A stretch of DNA of 58,486 bases. It comes from Annulohypoxylon bovei var. microspora. Taxonomy: Eukaryota > Ascomycota > Sordariomycetes > Xylariales > Hypoxylaceae. The position numbers and the translations under genes were made by a program. Numbering within the stretch: position 1 is the first letter of the stretch; every line of letters starts with the position of its first letter. The stretch is taken from assembly GCA_022836615.1 (NCBI GenBank), contig MU405400.1, positions 1 to 58,486 on the forward strand, read 5' to 3'. The notes under the pieces are model-generated. The model was not told the origin of the DNA and searched no databases. It saw only the letters and a list, made by a program, of their open reading frames with translations. Below, piece by piece: positions 23,401 to 36,077 of this stretch.

Positions 23401-25170
23401 TAAACCTATCCGTACGCATACGATATTATTGCTGGCTAAGTAACTGGTAAGTAACTGGGGCTTCGCAGACCAAGTGTGTCTGCACAGGCAAATATCAACA
23501 CCGCTGTTCTATCGACCAATAACCTCGAAATTCTGCATTTTGCAGCTATCCTGGTTGTTGCACTGGCGTAACACCACACCACAGACTCCCGTAGGCCGGC
23601 CTACTCGATATGCTTGCGCATCCTCCAAAAACTCCATCCCTTTATATTGTAGCAATTTGAGCAATGCAAGCCTGTCGCACGGATTTGGAGTTGTAACACC
23701 TTATTATCGAGGCGCATACATATAGGCAAGTATTTGCAATACCCGTCCGAGGACCCATTACAATCTGCATACACAGGGAATAAGGGGCCTCGATAAAAAC
23801 CATCCAGGGATGGACGAAAGAGAGGGTGAGAAAAAAGGGGCTTTTCAATCATGAGGATTTCGTTATGCTTCCCTCATGATATGGGATCTCTGCTGCATGA
23901 CATCGCTCCAAACATCTATCAGTTTCTTGATGTGATAAGTACGTATGTACATACATACATAGGTCAAACAGACCTGGCCTCTAATGGATGAGGGAACGCG
24001 AACGCGGCCTGGCTGGTAGGCTCCACGCCATTTTGATTAGGATTGCACAGATTTGCAGCGCTTGGAACATCGGTCATGCCTAGATCCGTCAAGACTCAAC
24101 CATGCTGCTTTATCAGCGACAAGCCGGAATGTTGTCTCTCATTCCTAGTTGTGAGGCATCGGGTGTCTTGCTAGACCAAAATCATCAACGCGGAAAATCA
24201 GCCCAGGTATGTATGTACCACATGCTTAGACGGGTACATCCCATTGCACGGGGAACATCGAATACATACAACCACACGCTACACCAAATAGAGACGCTCA
24301 CGAAATGGACCCATGTGCATGGTACACTGTGCTCCCGCGTAGCCCGCTTTCCACATTGATTGCAGTGTCTTCGTTAGCGTAACGATGACCTCTTCGAGTC
24401 TTCTCCACTATCCAACACACCATGGGTCTATAGCAGAACAGCCTTGATTCCGGTAGAGGCAAAATGCCTTAGCTAGTTCTAGTCTCTGATTATCAGTGTC
24501 TGAACACAAGCTACCTCGGTGATCTGACGCGCCATTTTGTTTACAGTACGCGCGATACACCAAGCGCTTATTGATTCAGATGACTATTTAAAGCATGGGA
24601 TGATTTGTTTTGCGCAATCATTCTGCAATTTTTCATTGGGAGACTCCTGCGCAATGGCATAAGAGCTTGGCTAGGAAGTCTGATGTGCTACCTAATACAT
24701 AGCTACCTACCTGTATGTAGGCACCGGAGTGATGACCCCCTCCACATCATACATACAACCATAGGTATCAATGCGTGAGGCCTGCATGAGGCACACGCTG
24801 CTTCTAGAATCTCAAAATAGATGCATATTCACGTGACTTATACCAGCTTCGGCCAAGACAGGCCACGCTAAGCCCTATCGATCAGGAACGGATGCAGCAC
24901 GGGCAGCTTGATGTGTTGAAGATCTCCCTCGCCGCCAGTCCGGGTCTAGATAAGGGTAGTGTGGGAAAATGATAGGGCAATTTATCGTCGGCGAAGTTCC
25001 TACAGTAAAATGTGATGAGCTTATAGGTAATACCACAATGCTTGTAGCGAGTCCTCTATTATGTGAAGGTAAGCATTGCGTACATATTAGTATCGCTATT
25101 GCTTAATATGGGTATCATCGAGCAAAACTTTCCCCATCGCATTTCACGAATTTTAGCTATCCTTTTCTCG
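20407..25170. other. 4.8-kb region without recognised gene
   Basis: It begins as the NHP6 upstream region, contains TACCTAGG/ACCTACCTAGACCT microsatellites around 21430-21560, a (GGTTCT)n tract at about 23165-23215 and a TACATACATA run near 23945. Open frames are short, overlapping and featureless on both strands. C/T-rich and poly-A/T tracts are common. No tRNA, rRNA or transposon was recognised. A long untranslated or non-coding transcript could lie here but the sequence does not show it. Confidence 0.5.
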
Positions 25171-25993
25171 TCACACTTCATCGTCATTCTCAGGATCGAG
25201 CACGATATCCCTGAGCTCGGCATCCCTAGACCAGTCAACTCCACTACCGGCAACCACCGCGCTCGCAGTGCCCTTCAGCACTCTCCATCTCTGCCTGCTC
25301 AGCTTGACCTGATCTTCTAGACGCGAGATAGCGGCCGCCCGCTCCGGGTCCGTGTTGATAGCCTCCGCCCTGCTCCGGTCCGTCTGTTCGGCGAGATCGA
25401 GTAGCTTCGCCGCCAGATCCACGTTCTCTCGGCCGAGACGCAGACTCTGGCTCTCCACTTCCGTAAGCTCGTCTAGTAGCCCGCGTAGCTCCGTAGACTG
25501 TTGAGACAGAGTTGAGGATGACTGGTCGCGCTGTTCCAAGACGGGAAGCAAATCCCTATATAAATGGGTCCAAAGGATTAGAAGTGTTAAAAAAATAGAA
25601 GGTTGACGAAGTCGCGGTTGTGAATCCTACCTTTCTATGGGTGATGCTTTCGTTCCGTTATGAACTGCTTGTAAAATCGGATTTGCGACTACGACACTCT
25701 CTACTACCTGGTTCCGTAGGACGTATCTAGACCTGGAATCTAGAAGGGCCTTTTGGGCTGCTTCTATGCTCCCATCTTCTGTGGGTAAGTCTGTGTCTGG
25801 AAAAATTGTTAGACAAATACGTAAATTGTTAAACGATACCAGTTTACTGACCTGGATCATAATCTTTCTGAGTCTTTAACAAAACAATTTCTAATTGGAG
25901 CTGTTGAAGACGATCGTGTAGCTCTAGGATTCGCTTCTCATCATCTGATAGTAGGAGTGGCGCCGGGACATCTGTAGCAGTTCCATCCGCCAT
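25171..25993 (-). CDS. CENP-H-like kinetochore protein
   Basis: Predicted subunit of the inner-kinetochore CCAN (Ctf19-type) network that links centromeric chromatin to the outer kinetochore. Exons 25993-25852, 25796-25631 and 25555-25171 join in phase to 230 aa. It is almost all helix and coiled coil: LELHDRLQQLQLEIVLLK (about 24-41), then the conserved core VVANPILQAVHNGTKASPIE (about 80-100), a second coiled coil (about 105-185), and the conserved end SRQRWRVLKGTASAVVAGSG followed by WSRDAELRDIVLDPE. This core and ending are what I recall for fungal CENP-H domain proteins. It is transcribed away from ATG11 with 768 bp between the two start codons. The acidic C-terminus ends ENDDEV. Confidence 0.8.
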
Positions 25994-26761
25994 TGTTTTG
26001 GCAAAAATTCCCCAGGTAGTCAATCAATCCTGGACGAACAAGTCTACATCAGTTTCTGATGAAAAAAAGATGTTGTCTAAAGCCTATGTAGATTTCCCGT
26101 GCGTCGTGTCTTGCGAGATCATGATGAGGCGTGCTGGTGTATCGTGTTTAAGAGGTGTGGCTCAATTTATCATGGAATGTGGCTTAACTAATAGACATAA
26201 GAGATCTTGGTAAGGTGTGAAGGTGTGAATATAGTCGATTCTTTTGTCTATCACGCCCTATACATTTAAACACCAATAATTTCCCAACCTATGACCTAAA
26301 AGACTTTATAAACACTTTATAATAAACTATAATCTTTCCATTCTATTTATTTTATCTTCTCAAAATACCTAAGTCATTGAATGATTGAATTACATAGTTC
26401 GCTTGTGTGGTTTATGTATCTGATCTGAATAGATCATCATTACATAATAAGCTCACCGGACCTCTAGTCTTTTCCAAGGTGGTCTAAGCGTAAACAACTC
26501 ATCACCCCTGCTTGTGGGTCCGTTGTGACGAAAGCAACACAAATTGGAAGGAGCCCTTGTGTGGAAGCGACGCCTGACTGCCTGCCAGCTGACATTTGAG
26601 CTCCGATAGATAAAGCTTCCTTTCCCAACTTGCATTTACTCTTAGTAACTCATCGCCGCCCGAGTCCCGAGGTTTCCACACCATACGATACTTCTCACCC
26701 GGTCTATACCTGTTGTCGCGTCATCCTCTTTCATTCTTTCAGGGGATGGACTGTACATATC
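25994..26761. promoter_or_regulatory. Divergent promoter region between CENP-H-like gene and ATG11
   Basis: Both neighbouring genes start at its edges and point outward, so it must contain both promoters. AT-rich stretches lie near 26270-26440. No specific factor site could be assigned. Confidence 0.5.
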
Positions 26762-29700
26762 ATGGCGACGCAGACGCAGGTGTTGATAGCCCACACGGGC
26801 CAGCGCCTGCAGGTCGATATATCTCAACTCTCATCGTACGTCTTAAACCTACTCGTACCTATGACTCGACCTATGCGGCCTACCGAGTCTACATATAGTG
26901 GCTAATAACTAGTCTTCTTTATAGCCTAGATGACTTTAAGGGATGGGTAGCTAGACAGAGCTCTATACCCGTCCAGAATATCGTTGCACTTACGTCGCAA
27001 GGGAAGACGGTCAAGATCCAGACCATACAATCAGAGGTTTGTTTAGCTTTTGCCGCGTTAACTATTGTTTGTGTACCTTATATACGATCTCTTGGTTGAC
27101 ATATCTATCAGAGGGAGGTATACGTTTATGATATTAGGATAACTCAAGCTTCTTCCCCCGGTGCCTCTAATACTCTTATCTCCGAGTTACCCGTACCTAA
27201 ACGATATGCCATATCTCAAGCCCCGAACTCGATCGATAATTCCCACTCGCTGCAATCATGGCAGGATCTATTCAAGAGGCGTCGCGACTGGGCCTTGATG
27301 GTGGTCGAAGACTGCCGCAGCATGACCGATGTGGCGCAAGAACGGTATAGCGAAATAGACGTCATGCTAAAATGCCTCGACGCCGCCGTAGCGAATCTCG
27401 ACACGGCCGTCAAACCGATATACCCGAAACATTCGGAGTTGAAGAAATGGGCAACGCCAACCCAGGACGAATATGCCAACTTGGCTTCTAACTGGGAACA
27501 TTATCTCGAACTAGCACGGGATATCGCCATATCCCCAGATATGGTACGTTTTATGACCGGCCAAGATGTCCGGAGGTCCCGTCAAGCGACCTTAGAGGAC
27601 CTCATCGATCCCGAACCAACGCGTAAAGCTGGCAAGCTCGCTGCCACGTCTTTGCGAAAGTTTAATGGCAAGATCTCCGAGTTGGATAAGATTGTGGAGA
27701 AGATGTTTGGCGGTTCCGAAGAGCTGTTCCAAGAGTTTAATAAACTCTTGGATCGCTCCGTGATGCAGCACAGCAATGATTGTACTCAATTATTAGAAGA
27801 CATCGAAGCTGTTACAAGAAAGGTCGATACGGATTACCAGACCACTTTGTCCTATACCAATCAGAGCAAGGACGTCCCGCAGGCTTCGAAGACTGCTGTT
27901 AACCACACAAAACAGCTTTTACCAAGTATTCAGAACCGGGCCTCTGAGATGGATGAGATGATTCGTTATGCCACCCAGGCACGCAATGAGATTGCCGCCT
28001 CGTCTCTTGTCTTCATGCGAAGAATTGCTGAGATAACCAGCCTACATCATAGTGTTAAGACTCAGATAAGTGCAATCAATCAAGGGGAGGAGGAAATGAC
28101 CACGTTTGACTATCTTCGTCTCATCCAACAGCTCCCTTACATGTATGCATCTTTCGTTGCCGAAGCTGTACGGCGGAGAGAATGGTCAGAAAAGGTAAAG
28201 GTTGACTCTTCAACATTGCTTAACGAGATGGCCATTTTTCAAGACGAAGAATTAAAGAGGCGTAAGAAGTGGCATAAAATGGTTGGTAGCACGTATGGTC
28301 CTGAAAAGTCCGAAAGCAGCGTCCTCGGATTTGAGGTGAACCTTCGCGGCGACGACGAGTCCTGGCCCCAGATGACCAAGCAAGAGCTCGACGACTTCTT
28401 GACAGTCCTGAGGCGCCATAATGCGGACGCCGGAGTCCTAGGAGATATTACTAAGTTAATGAACGAGCTCACCAATCCCACCAAGCAACAGTCAAAACGG
28501 TTGAAGGCCTTTAAGAATGGAAGTGTTCACGAAGCAGCGCTCGGAAGAAGCGGTTTACTCATCCGCGGAGATGACGATCTACTTAGGAGCCTACAAGGCG
28601 ACAAGTCCAAGTTAGAGGGTAAGCTGAGGACCGCGGAGAGTCGAGTCCGTCGGCTGGAAGATTTATTGCATCGCCAAACCCAGGTATCGAGACCGTCACC
28701 TTTGGGAAACCTCTTTCAGCCTCAGCAGAATGACTCTACCGGTTCTGTCAAGACGACCCATACGTCCAATGATCGTCGGCGATCGATAGCATTAGAGAGC
28801 AACGAGGCTCTGTTTCATCGCATCGCGCAGCTGGAAGGAGACTTGAATGCCCAGAAAGAACAGTCTGCGATCTTGGAGAAAGAAGCAAACACGAATGTCG
28901 AACACATGAAAGGCCGTATAGATGAGGCCAACTCGACGAAGCAAGATCTTCTAGGAAACATGGAGGCTTTGAAAAGAGAGTTCATGGAAGAGCGGAGGTC
29001 CTTGGAAGATGAAATCAAAGCCCTGAAAGCTCACATTGAGGACACTGAGGATCAAATCGAGCACTTCGGCGAATCTAGAGAAAACGAGAAGATCACATAC
29101 GATGAGAAGCTTCATTCTTTGGAAGCGGAAGTTGAGCGTCTTGCCAAGGAGAAGAGGGATGATGCTCTGAAGACTCAGGGTCAGCTTGAATTTCTACGTA
29201 ACGAGGCCCGAGTTCAGAGAGAACGCAATGTATCTCTTGAGAGGGAATTGAAAGAGGCACGTGAGAAAATCAAGGACTTAAACAAACGAGCCGACACTTC
29301 CCATGAAAACATAGAAACGCACGCTCGTTCGCTTAGGGAGCTCCATGGCCAACTATTACCAACGGAAGAGCCTCCTCAAGACATCGCCGATCTCTTGGAT
29401 GCTGTCACGACCAAGTCTAATGATGTCCTGGCAAAATTCAAGTCCCTCGAACAAGATCTATCTTTAGTGAAAGCTGATTTCGAACTCGCTCAGGGCACTG
29501 TTAAGGAAGTTAAGTCTGAGTTGCACATCACGAAGGAGAAGCTCTCTAGTGAACAAATGGGTGCAGTACACCTGCGTGAGACACTAGCTGAAGAGAAGAC
29601 TAGATGCTCTACTCTTGAAATGGAGGCTAATGATGCACGAGAGCAACTCAATCAGCTCAGAATCAAGATGACCGAAGGCGAGACTGGATCGGAGACTCTA

Positions 29701-31035
29701 CGGAAGAAATTAGAGGACGAGGAGAAGCGGGATGCGGAGCTGACTGAACAATTAGCATCGAAGCAATCACAAATGGGTAGCCTCGAAGAGGAGGTCCGAA
29801 TGTTCCAGGAGAAACTACACCTATCCAATACCATGCTGGAAACCCTCAATAGTCGATCCGAGATGCGTAATATTCGCACCAAAGATCTCACCCAGCGGCT
29901 GTACACACAAAACGAGAGGCTCTGTAGGCTCCTTGAGCGTCTTGGTTTCTCCGTAACGCGAAAGGATGGTTCGATGGCTATCCAGAAAATTCCACGATCG
30001 GAACGCACTTCTCAGAACCCTAATGATTCATCAGACCCTGGATCTTCTATACGACGATCTGTCTCATTAATAAGCAATCCTCTCGCCGATAGCACTGACC
30101 TCAAGTTACTGTACTGGATGAACGCTGAGGACTCGAACACTGAAGATGAACAGTATCAAGCTTTCATGGCCGGCCCAGGCAACTTCGACATTGATGCCTT
30201 TTCTGAAGCGATGTATCGCCGCGTCAAGGAAGTCGAGCACACGGCTCGAAAGATGACACGAGACGCCCGTAACTACCGAGAACGAGCACACGATCTCGCC
30301 AAGGAAGCTCGTGACAAGATTGCCTTCAGACAGTTTAAAGAGGGTGACTTGGCCTTATTTCTTCCCACACGGAACCAGACCACCGGTGCTTGGGCTGCTT
30401 TCAATGTCGGATGTCCTCATTTCTTCTTGCGCGAGCAAGAAGGCCATCGCTTGCGCAGTCGTGAGTGGCTCGTAGCTCGCATAACTCGTATCCAGGAGCG
30501 TGTGGTCGACTTGTCTAAGAGCTTACAGTCTGCTGCCCCTCCATCGGAAACGGAAACCGACTCCGTTAATACAGGGGATGAAAATGATAATCCGTTTGAT
30601 CTGTCAGATGGCCTGCGCTGGTGGCTTATTGATGCACACGAGGACAAACCCGGTGCTCCCGCCACGCCCGGGCTTGGGAAGTCTACAGTTGCTGCCAATA
30701 ATGTTGCAGTCGTCGCCGATATGCACCAACATATGCGTTCGAGCAAAGGTAAATCCAAACTTGGCCCTAATGGCGGAATAGAGGGTGTTAGCAGAACTCT
30801 CAGCAAGAGTCTTGAGAGCAGACGTAGTAGTTCGGGCTCTAAGAAGGCCTTGCCGTTTGCTGGCGGGGGTGGCGCTGGGAAGGGTAGTGCGCTAGCCAGT
30901 GAGACGAACAGTATCACGAGCCCGACAGTGGGACAAGGGGCCGCAGGGCCGAGTGGAGCGCAGCAAGATGCAGCAAGTGACAAACAGGTAGCCGCGGATA
31001 AAGGGGAGCAAAGCGAGGTGCGACACGACGATTAA
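26762..31035 (+). CDS. ATG11: Autophagy-related protein 11 (selective autophagy scaffold)
   Basis: Atg11 binds cargo receptors and the Atg1 kinase complex at the pre-autophagosomal site. Three exons (26762-26835, 26925-27036, 27112-31035) give 1369 aa. The N-terminus MATQTQVLIAHTGQRLQVD, followed by LDDFKGWVARQSSIPVQNIV, matches the ubiquitin-like start of fungal Atg11. The middle third is long coiled coil (roughly 515-950, rich in Glu/Lys/Leu heptads). The Atg11 C-terminal domain follows, with FKEGDLALFLPTRN and GAWAAFNVGCPHFFLRE near 1137-1165 and the family sequence REWLVARITRIQERVVD just after. The tail beyond about 1210 is Ser/Gly-rich and disordered. The conserved core is placed before the tail as in relatives. 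No frame damage. Confidence 0.96.
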
Positions 31036-32123
31036 CATACTCGTTGATCCTTGAGACATGGTCGCTGATGGGATCTAGCGCCGGCGAGAAGACGATAGCA
31101 GCCCGAATCCGGGCCCACAGCAAAGGCCGCCGACCCAGCCACGGACACACTCGCAACAGCAACGACTTCAGCATTCCCAACTCCGACGAGAAGTGAGTGC
31201 CACGTCTCTCGATAGTCCAACAAGCCCTGTCAGGAGAAGCGTTGTATGGGATTCGCTTTGGAACCTGGATGTCAGCTATCCTGGGAAGTGATTGCTCTTG
31301 CTTTAGCTTCTTGGCTCCCTGTCTATAAACAAACTCTTACCTACCATCCACACCTATATGAATACATAAGTATACCGCCAGCCGACTGGATGGCGGAACC
31401 ACGTTGCGGTACAGTATGAACTGCATAACATAGATTAATATTTCCATTTCGTATGTTTATCATCGGGCACAGCGCCGGCGTAAGGCGGGTTGGATATGCT
31501 GCGCCTCTTTGGATTTTGGGGGGTGGTGCTAGGATAGATTCCCTGGGTGACCGGACGGTTATTATTTACTTCGACAATCAGATGAACTAGGGGGAAATTG
31601 CTGTGTTGGAGATAGGAATGAAAAACAATACCCGAGTAGTGACTCAGACCCATGCCATCTACGACTACATCCCGTCTCCTTTGTGCCCGTACCCGTTCTA
31701 CTCAAGAGTTGAGATTTCGAGAATTATATACGTACCTATCTTATATTATGAGTTTAGCTATTTCCCCATGCATGCTATAGCAAACATATACGAAGTTGGT
31801 AAAATTGGACAATTCGTAGAGAAGTGTGTAGAAAGTATACATGTTGATATGTATGGCAATCTAGATGTGTTGTCTCATGTACAGGTTTGATTGTAGCCTA
31901 TGTAGCTGCCTCACTAGTTACCTAGGCATATATATCATACAGACATCCATCGGCACCGCTCTCCATACGCACTACATAGTTGATGTAGCAGCTTACTACC
32001 TCACAATAAGCTCTCCATCTCAGTTCTATCTCCTAGTTTACCCTGACCTCGGCGGCGGAGAACGGAGTAACTGTACCTAGATGGGTAGGTAGAATAGCGA
32101 CCAACATTTCTTCGCTAAACTAA
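31036..32123. other. Convergent intergenic region
   Basis: It lies between the ends of ATG11 (+) and MRPL50 (-). Only short featureless frames are present; it should hold both 3' UTRs. Confidence 0.55.
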
Positions 32124-33216
32124 CTACTCCTCGGCTACTACATTGACCGCAAGCTTGATAGGATCTAGGTCTTTCGATACTGAGATGTAAACCTCAAACG
32201 TACCAAGGTGCTTGATCCGGTCCTCGCCCTTCTCCAAGCCGCGGATCTCGATGCCCTCCGCCTCGAGCGCTATGCGGCCTCCCCGCACCGGGTCCAACTC
32301 CAGTAGCCGCTCCTTGATCACCGCGAGCACGTCTAGCGCGGACACCGACCCGAAGATAGCGACGGCTGCCGGCTCCGCGGGGACTGCTTCTGGGACGACG
32401 GCCTCGGTCGAGGTTAGGGCGTGGCGGGCGAGCGATGGTGAGCGGACTGGTGCGGGCTCGACGTCGGGTGCGGGAGGTGGGGAGATTTGTTGGATGGGTT
32501 TTCGCACGAATGTGAGGGTGGAGGGGACGTGGGTAGTGAGGAGGGAGAGGGTTTCCTGGGACTATTATTCACATTATCACCCTACGTTAGCGCACCATAG
32601 CCTAGAAGTCCCTAGCTTCCATCCGTACTAGGGGAGGAGACGGAACATAGGTAGATAGCTGGAGGCCGACTCACCGACAACGTCAAGACTTCCTTCGCGG
32701 GGCTCTTCTTCACAAATCTTTTCGTCGGGGTCGCGGTCTCGGCCTTCTCGTCGGCGAGCAGGCGGATGCCGAAGCTGCGGTCGCGCACGCCGATGGCGGC
32801 CTCCGTTAGCCCGAGCTCCTTGAACCGCTGCTTCGTCATGTACTCGGCCTGCGCCTTCGGGAACCACTGGTTGCGCATGCGGCCGGCTTTCACGCGGATT
32901 ATCGAGTCTGTTATTCCGAGGTGCGGGTTAGAACGGTTGGCTTCGCACTGCTACTGTCCTTGCTAGGAAGATACTGTCTGCTTCTACTAGGAGGGGGTTT
33001 GGGGAGCATACCCTTACGCCCAAACCCGTTCATGTCGTGTAGCAGGCGCACGGGAATGCCTTGTAGATCTTCCTGCTCGGCCTTGGTCATCTTGACGCCG
33101 CGGGTCTGCTGCTGCGCGAGCGGCCGCAGCGACGGGAATGCCGACGGCGAGGGCAGCGCGAGCCGGCGCAGGCAGGAGAGGCACGTCGGCGGTGCGGCGA
33201 GGCGCGTGGGTGCCAT
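32124..33216 (-). CDS. MRPL50: Mitochondrial large-subunit ribosomal protein bL9m
   Basis: Component of the mitochondrial 54S subunit. Exons 33216-33012, 32907-32675 and 32555-32124 give 289 aa in phase. The first about 40 residues are Arg/Ser/Ala-rich without acids, a mitochondrial presequence. The bL9 signature follows: VRLLHDMNGFGRKGD (about 55-69, across the first intron), IIRVKAGRMRNQWFP. Bacterial L9 is about 150 aa; fungal mitochondrial members are longer, as here, with an Ala/Pro-rich insert and a C-terminal domain (IKERLLELDPVRGGRIALEA). The coding DNA is GC-rich compared with its surroundings. Confidence 0.9.
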
Positions 33217-33649
33217 CGTGGGAGGAATTGGTCGGGATGTGGCCCGGCTCTGGTGTTCTGTTTTTTCCGACCTCAAAAGAAGCTTGGTTGAAGCTTTAAT
33301 AGCGAGTTGAATTTTTGGTGGCTTAATGCCGGCCGTTTGAGTGGCTCGGCACTTGCCGTCGGAGAATTTCGGGCCAATCATACTACGTCGTTTCCCTTTG
33401 GTGAATTTAGGTTCGAGGTTTGAAGTTAAAACAAACTACCGAAGTACAAATTCTTCAATTATAATTAATAAATGGAGAAATTCATTGTTCTGTTTCTTCT
33501 ACTTCATCGATTATCCGGCAAGCGATTTATAGTCATTGAATGGAAGTCAAATCCTTTCACCTCTCCTTTCGGGCGCTACCAGGTCTACTCCACGCTACTA
33601 GGTATCGGGATAATAGGTCATACATGATCTCAACATTATCATGAAGCAG
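33217..33649. promoter_or_regulatory. Upstream region of MRPL50 and downstream region of the MFS gene
   Basis: This 433-bp spacer separates the MRPL50 start from the stop of the transporter gene; both genes are on the minus strand. No distinct motif identified. Confidence 0.4.
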
Positions 33650-35409
33650 TTAGATGTCCTTGTGGAATTGGGGCTCCCCAAGCCTCTTCCTCCACTGTTC
33701 TCCCTTAAATATAAGGACGACAATACCCAGTGAGGTCAAGGCTGTAATCAGCGCAAGCGTTATCCAGGCCCACTGTATCCCAATCCGGTTTGCGAAAGGT
33801 AGCCTAAAAGTTATTCAGGGTCAGCGATAGCCTTCGCAATAATCTAGCACAATACTCAAGAGGAGCGAATTAGGACACCAAAACACAGGAATGGGAATGA
33901 CTCACGCATAAAATCCCATCGGAAATGCGAAAGTCTGACGCCCAAAGTTGTAGAGACTACCAATCTCAGCCGACTGCGGTTTATAGCAATCACTACAGTA
34001 GGTATAACTGACGGTAGTCACTAACTGTAAGCCGAAGCTGGCGATGGCCATGCCCATTACGGGACCCATCCAATGAGTCTTTCGCTGGAGACATACCCCA
34101 TAGATTATGATACCGGCAGGGCAGAGTAGCATACTTCCCAGCGAGGCGGGCAGACGTGCTTCTGGCTTTCTCTTACCGCCGTGGCGCTTGGTATAACGGT
34201 GCATGATCCAGTCTGAGAATGGTCCCGACATGATCTCACCAAGCATGGAGCCGATGAGAAGTGGAAGACCGAGCATCAAACCAATGGCGCCACTTTGGAA
34301 GTGGTAGGTGTTGGTGAACAGAATTGCTACTGTGACTGCTGGCAAGATAGATGAGAAGCTAAACGAGACGATATAGTAGATGAAGGTTAGCAAGACGGAG
34401 GGATATTTGAGCATCTCGAACGGCCGAACTAAATCTCTAAGATGTATGTTCCTGTCAAGCAGCGTGTTCCGGCTGAAGTTGAAGAGCATCTGTGGATATG
34501 TGCGCTCCTTATGACTAGCGAGGTTTTCCTTAGACCGCGAAAATAACGTCTCCGGCAGTGCAAAGAACATAACGACGAAAGCCACCGAGTTAACAATGGC
34601 AGGGAGGTAGTAGCACCAGCGAACTCCAGCCTTTTGCGCAAGGTAGCCTCCAATAATCGGACCAACGTGGGCACCGTTGGTCAGAAAGACGGTCCAGATA
34701 CCCATCTTAGTTCCTCGCTTGAAGGTCGCATTAGCCTAATTACTTTACACCTTGAGTTGTAGTCTAACAAGCGCCGGTACTGACCTCGTGCAAGAAAAAC
34801 ATATCATTAACAGTCGCCGCACCGAGAGCCATCCCAGCCCCCGTGCCAATCCCGCTAAAGACACGGCCGACAATCAGCCCTGGCCAAGTCGTAGCCACGC
34901 CTGACCCAATAGTAGCCGCGATGCCAATGAGTGTCGATAGTAGATAGATGGGCCGTCGTCCGTAAATATTAGCTAACGGTGTGAAGAATAATGGGGCAAC
35001 ACCGACCGAAATGATGGCAGTGGTAGTCTGTAGGGGTGCGGACCCGAGCGGGACTTTGAAGAGGACCGCAAGCGGTACCAGCGCCGGGTTTACAACTGAC
35101 GAGTTGAAGGGGCCGAGCATGGCTAGAAATGACACTTGGAGGAGGACCAACCACTTCATCCAGATGGGCCAATTCTACGGCAATGACCGTCTAGTCAGCG
35201 CCTCCTTAATTGCATTGTTCAACAGAACAGACACCTTGACGTACCAGAGGATCATCACGAAATTTACTTGGCTGAGGAACCAATGCTAGACCGTGCATAT
35301 CCAGGTGCACGTACACAGTATTTTCCTCACCTGATGACGCCGTCCTGCCATCCTCACCGTCGCGCGAGATCTCGACAATCCGTTCACTATCAATTTTCTC
35401 TTCTACCAT
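33650..35409 (-). CDS. Major facilitator superfamily transporter (DHA1-like)
   Basis: Exons 35409-35245, 35174-34785, 34717-33906 and 33803-33650 give 506 aa in phase. The N-terminal about 50 residues are hydrophilic, then FRDDPLNWPIWMKW leads into the first helix, as in fungal drug:proton antiporters of the DHA type. Twelve hydrophobic segments can be traced. The loop between helices 2 and 3 has ANIYGRRPIYLLS, the motif A region, and FSGIGTGAGMALG lies in helix 4. A polar loop of about 70 residues (SRSKENLASHKER..) divides the two halves. Substrate cannot be told; export of a small organic compound is the usual role. It lies just downstream of, and on the same strand as, an FAD monooxygenase, a pairing often seen in catabolic or secondary-metabolite loci. 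Confidence 0.9.
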
Positions 35410-36077
35410 GTTTATAGAGCAGCACGCGAGAATATAAGTTTAAAGAAGACCGACTTTATAAGAAATAAAGGATAGTTGGACGGGTTTCTCATTTTCCCCG
35501 TTCGATGAGATTGAGGGTATATAAAACGTCTAACCTTAGAGATAAGGTGAGTGTGCTTACATTGCATCGCAGAATGGAGTCAAAATGAGTAATTCACCCA
35601 GCACCACCTCATTTTCTATTCATCTCCTACAATTTGACGTCGGCAATTGGGTGACATTCAATCGGTTTTCCAATAAAATCTATTACTGTTTTCTATGTGT
35701 CTATGAAAATAGGGAAGAGGGGAAACAAGGTCGCATACTTATTACAGCTATTACAGCTTTGTACGCATATGCGCATTAAGTAGTAGGTAATTGTCAAAGC
35801 GACTGTAGGTACATAATTCTACAGCTAAATTTGTGTGTGAATACAAGTACCAAACGTCTGATTGCCAACCTGCCAACTCATTTTCTTGCTCCCTTAAGTA
35901 CTCCCTTAACAATTTCTATATGTGGCTATATTCCTACTACCCTATTAGGCATAGCCTCATTCATTTTCCAAAATTCAAACCGTTTTGTTGCAAAGTTGTA
36001 CGAACAGGCCTCCACAGAAACATCTATATCAAGAACGATAATCTTCAAATCTGGAAGTCCTTCAAAGCGCGATAAAC
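35410..36077 (-). promoter_or_regulatory. Spacer between FAD monooxygenase and MFS gene
   Basis: This 668-bp interval contains the MFS promoter. ATATAAAACG lies near 35520, about 110 bp upstream of the MFS start codon, a possible TATA element for that gene. Plus-strand frames at 35585-36379 are featureless or antisense to the monooxygenase. Confidence 0.4.

Noticed and set aside
30417..30983. 188-codon frame antisense to ATG11
   Set aside because: Shadow of the long, biased ATG11 coding sequence; no motif, and ATG11 is unambiguous on the other strand.
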